Shown in pieces: positions 61,923 through 64,000 of a stretch of 64,000 nucleotides of DNA; positions within the stretch are counted from its first letter, which is position 1, and the number at the start of each line of letters is the position of its first letter. Under the pieces are notes generated by a model, which was not told the DNA's origin, searched no databases, and was given only the letters and a program-made list of their open reading frames with translations. The position numbers and the translations under genes were made by a program. The stretch comes from Brevibacterium sp. (GTDB lineage: Bacteria; Actinomycetota; Actinomycetes; Actinomycetales; Brevibacteriaceae): positions 90,853 through 154,852 of the forward strand of contig NZ_JAPSIB010000001.1 of assembly GCF_031179145.1 (NCBI RefSeq), given 5' to 3'.

Positions 61923-64000
61923 ATGAAGACGGCAGAGATCAAGCAGCGCTGGTTGGACTACTTCGAGGCGAACGGTCACGCGGTGGTCCCCTCGGCGTCG
62001 GTGATCAGCTCCGACCCATCCATCCTGTTCAACATCGCGGGCATGGTCCAGTTCATCCCGTACCTGACCGGACGCGAGCCAGCACCCTTCCCGCGGGCCA
62101 CCAGCGTGCAGAAGTGCGTGCGCACCGGTGACATCGAAGAGGTCGGCAAGACGACCCGCCACGGCACGTTCTTCCAGATGAACGGCAACTTCTCGTTCGG
62201 CGACTACTTCAAGCGCGATGCCATCCGGTTCGCCTGGGGACTGCTCACCCGCACCGTCGACGACGGGGGACTCGGGTTCGACCCGGACCGGCTCTGGGCC
62301 ACTGTGCACGAGGACGACCTCGAGACCATCGACCTGTGGCTGCAGGAGACCTCCATCCCGCGTGAGCGGATCCAGACCCGCGGCAACGAGGACAACTTCT
62401 GGCACACCGGGCAGCCCGGCCCCGGCGGCTACTGCTCGGAGATCTACTACGACCGCGGCCCCGACTACGGCGTCGAAGGCGGACCCGTGGCCGACGAAGA
62501 CCGGTACATCGAGATCTGGAACCTCGTGTTCATGGAGTTCGAGCTCTCCGCGGTCCGGTCCAAGGTCGACTTCGACATCGCCGGTGAGCTGCCGGCGAAG
62601 AACATCGACACCGGAATGGGTCTCGAGCGCGTCGCATTCCTGCTCCAGGGCGTCGAGAACATGTACGAGATCGATGAAGTTTTCCCCGTCATCGAAGCCG
62701 CCAGCAGGCTCTCCGGCCACGCCTACGGCGCCAAGGAATCCGAGGACGTGCAGATGCGCGTCGTCGCCGACCACGTGCGCTCGGCCCTCATCATCATCGG
62801 CGACGGAGTCCGTCCCGGCAACGAGGGCCGCGGCTACATCCTGCGCCGGCTCCTCCGTCGCGCCGTGCGGGCGATGCGCCTCCTCGGCGTCACCACCGAA
62901 GTGCTTCCCGAACTCCTGCCGGTGTCGATGGAGGCGATGAAGTCGTCCTACCCCGAACTCGACACCGACTTCGACCGGATCTCGCGCATCGCCTACGCGG
63001 AGGAGAAGGCGTTCCTGCGCACCCTCGAATCCGGCACCCAGCTGTTCGAGAATGCGGCGGCGTCGCTGCCTCAGGGTGAGAAGACTCTGAGCGGCGACAT
63101 CGCCTTCGCACTCCACGACACCCACGGTTTCCCGATCGACCTGACCCTCGAGATGGCCGCCGAACACGGCGTGGCCGTCGACGAAGAGGGGTTCCGGGCG
63201 CTGATGACCGAGCAGCGCCAGCGGGCGAAGGCCGATGCGAAGGCGAAGAAGGGCGGCGGCCACACCGACCTCTCCGCATACTCCGCCCTGCTCGAGGAGG
63301 GCGCCCCGAAGTTCGTCGGCTACGACCAGCTCGACGCCGACTCCCGGGTGCGCGGCATCGTCGTCGACGGTGTCGCCCAGGAAGTGCTCGCCGAAGGCGA
63401 GACTGCGGACCTCATCCTCGACCTGACTCCGTTCTACGCCGAGTCCGGCGGTCAGCGCGCCGATGTGGGATTGATCAAGGGCGACGGCTTCACCGCGCGC
63501 GTCCTCGACGTGCAGAACCCGATCAAGGGTCTGCCCGTCCACCGGGTCGAGGTCCTCGAAGGTGAGATCCGCGTCGGCTCCGACGTGCTCGCCACTGTTG
63601 ACCACGACCACCGTTTCCAGGGTTCGCAGGCCCACACCGCGACCCACCTCGTGCACGCGGCGCTGCGGGAGATCCTCGGCAGTCACGCGGTGCAGGCCGG
63701 TTCGCTCAACCAGCCCGGATACATGCGCTTCGACTACTCGTTCCCGGAGGCTCCGAGCCCGCAGATGAAGGCCGAGATCGAGGACGTCGCCAATCTCGCG
63801 GTGCGCTCGAACTATGAGGTCGGCACCGAGTACCTGCCCTTCGACGTGGCCCGGAAGTCCGGAGCCATGGCCCTGTTCGGGGAGAAGTACCCGAACGTCG
63901 TGCGCGTCGTCGACATCGGCGGTCCGTTCTCCCGTGAGCTCTGCGGAGGCACCCATGTGGCGGCTTCCTCCGAGGTGGGTCCGATCTCCGTGCTCTCCGA
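61923..64000 (+). CDS. alaS: Alanyl-tRNA synthetase, N-terminal part (3' end outside window)
   Basis: The first about 692 codons of class IIc AlaRS. The catalytic core has RWLDYFEANGHAVVPSASV, FNIAGMVQFIPYLTG, GNEDNFWHTGQPGPGGYCSE, and IDTGMGLERVAFLLQG. The editing domain contains TPFYAESGGQRADVG, QAHTATHLVHAALRE (HxxxH) and SRELCGGTHV. The frame stays open to the window's last base. The ATG at 61923 follows GAAAGG. A long minus-strand open frame over the same bases is a codon-bias shadow. Confidence 0.96.
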   Translation, partial: MKTAEIKQRWLDYFEANGHAVVPSASVISSDPSILFNIAGMVQFIPYLTGREPAPFPRATSVQKCVRTGDIEEVGKTTRHGTFFQMNGNFSFGDYFKRDAIRFAWGLLTRTVDDGGLGFDPDRLWATVHEDDLETIDLWLQETSIPRERIQTRGNEDNFWHTGQPGPGGYCSEIYYDRGPDYGVEGGPVADEDRYIEIWNLVFMEFELSAVRSKVDFDIAGELPAKNIDTGMGLERVAFLLQGVENMYEIDEVFPVIEAASRLSGHAYGAKESEDVQMRVVADHVRSALIIIGDGVRPGNEGRGYILRRLLRRAVRAMRLLGVTTEVLPELLPVSMEAMKSSYPELDTDFDRISRIAYAEEKAFLRTLESGTQLFENAAASLPQGEKTLSGDIAFALHDTHGFPIDLTLEMAAEHGVAVDEEGFRALMTEQRQRAKADAKAKKGGGHTDLSAYSALLEEGAPKFVGYDQLDADSRVRGIVVDGVAQEVLAEGETADLILDLTPFYAESGGQRADVGLIKGDGFTARVLDVQNPIKGLPVHRVEVLEGEIRVGSDVLATVDHDHRFQGSQAHTATHLVHAALREILGSHAVQAGSLNQPGYMRFDYSFPEAPSPQMKAEIEDVANLAVRSNYEVGTEYLPFDVARKSGAMALFGEKYPNVVRVVDIGGPFSRELCGGTHVAASSEVGPISVLS

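Overview
The window is a 64-kb piece of a high-G+C actinobacterial chromosome. Gene order and protein style point to the order Micrococcales, most likely Brevibacterium; this is inference from synteny, not a database match. It is mostly conserved housekeeping DNA, with leuS cut at the left edge and alaS cut at the right edge. Many genes overlap by ATGA or GTGA, and several start 6-7 nt after a TANNNT -10 box, as expected for leaderless transcripts.

Layout. 1-1,860: end of leuS, nadE and a strong terminator. 1,896-5,172: an accessory islet with a membrane protein, what looks like a decayed prophage (a tail-protein C-terminus, a small gene broken by an in-frame stop, a small two-helix membrane protein), and between these a lower-G+C two-gene cassette on the opposite strand encoding a secreted four-cysteine protein and an acidic cytosolic protein. 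5,173-7,346: ugd and a degV-family gene. 7,523-12,235: comEA, comEC, holA and convergent rpsT. 12,426-16,086: a GATase/AraC regulator divergent from an amino-acid permease, a PemK/MazF-like protein and an EEP-family hydrolase. 16,166-29,425: lepA, hemW, two minus-strand genes, CIRCE-hrcA-dnaJ-rsmE, phoH-ybeY-corC-era and zapE.

29,542-44,022: a PGPGW membrane protein, a tRNA cluster (Gly, Cys, Val, Val), a Gln/Gly/Tyr-rich membrane protein, then thrS-HIT-S9 peptidase-PIP synthase-Nudix, yebC-ruvC, an inserted DUF222/HNH gene, and ruvAB. 44,105-50,357: yajC-secD-secF and rel. 50,524-52,631: an AbiEi-like gene with a striking palindromic operator, and a DUF349 gene. 52,747-58,944: an MBL hydrolase, hisS, an ArsR/SmtB regulator divergent from aspS, and rarA. 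58,997-60,692: an SRPBCC-ArsR-DUF899 operon with its own operator. 61,014-64,000: rpsD and alaS.

How the genes work together: translation (LeuRS, ThrRS, HisRS, AspRS, AlaRS, S20, S4, LepA, RsmE, YbeY, Era, tRNAs), DNA repair and recombination (RuvABC, RarA, HolA, ComEA/EC), the HrcA/DnaJ heat-shock circuit, and the YajC-SecDF export accessory complex next to the stringent-response synthetase.

The most unusual features are: (i) repeated short tandem duplications at or just past gene 3' ends, several including the stop codon; (ii) a 16-bp perfect inverted repeat over the -10 box and start codon of the orphan AbiEi-like gene; (iii) the secreted-plus-acidic cassette embedded in phage debris; (iv) a long acidic insertion inside RarA.
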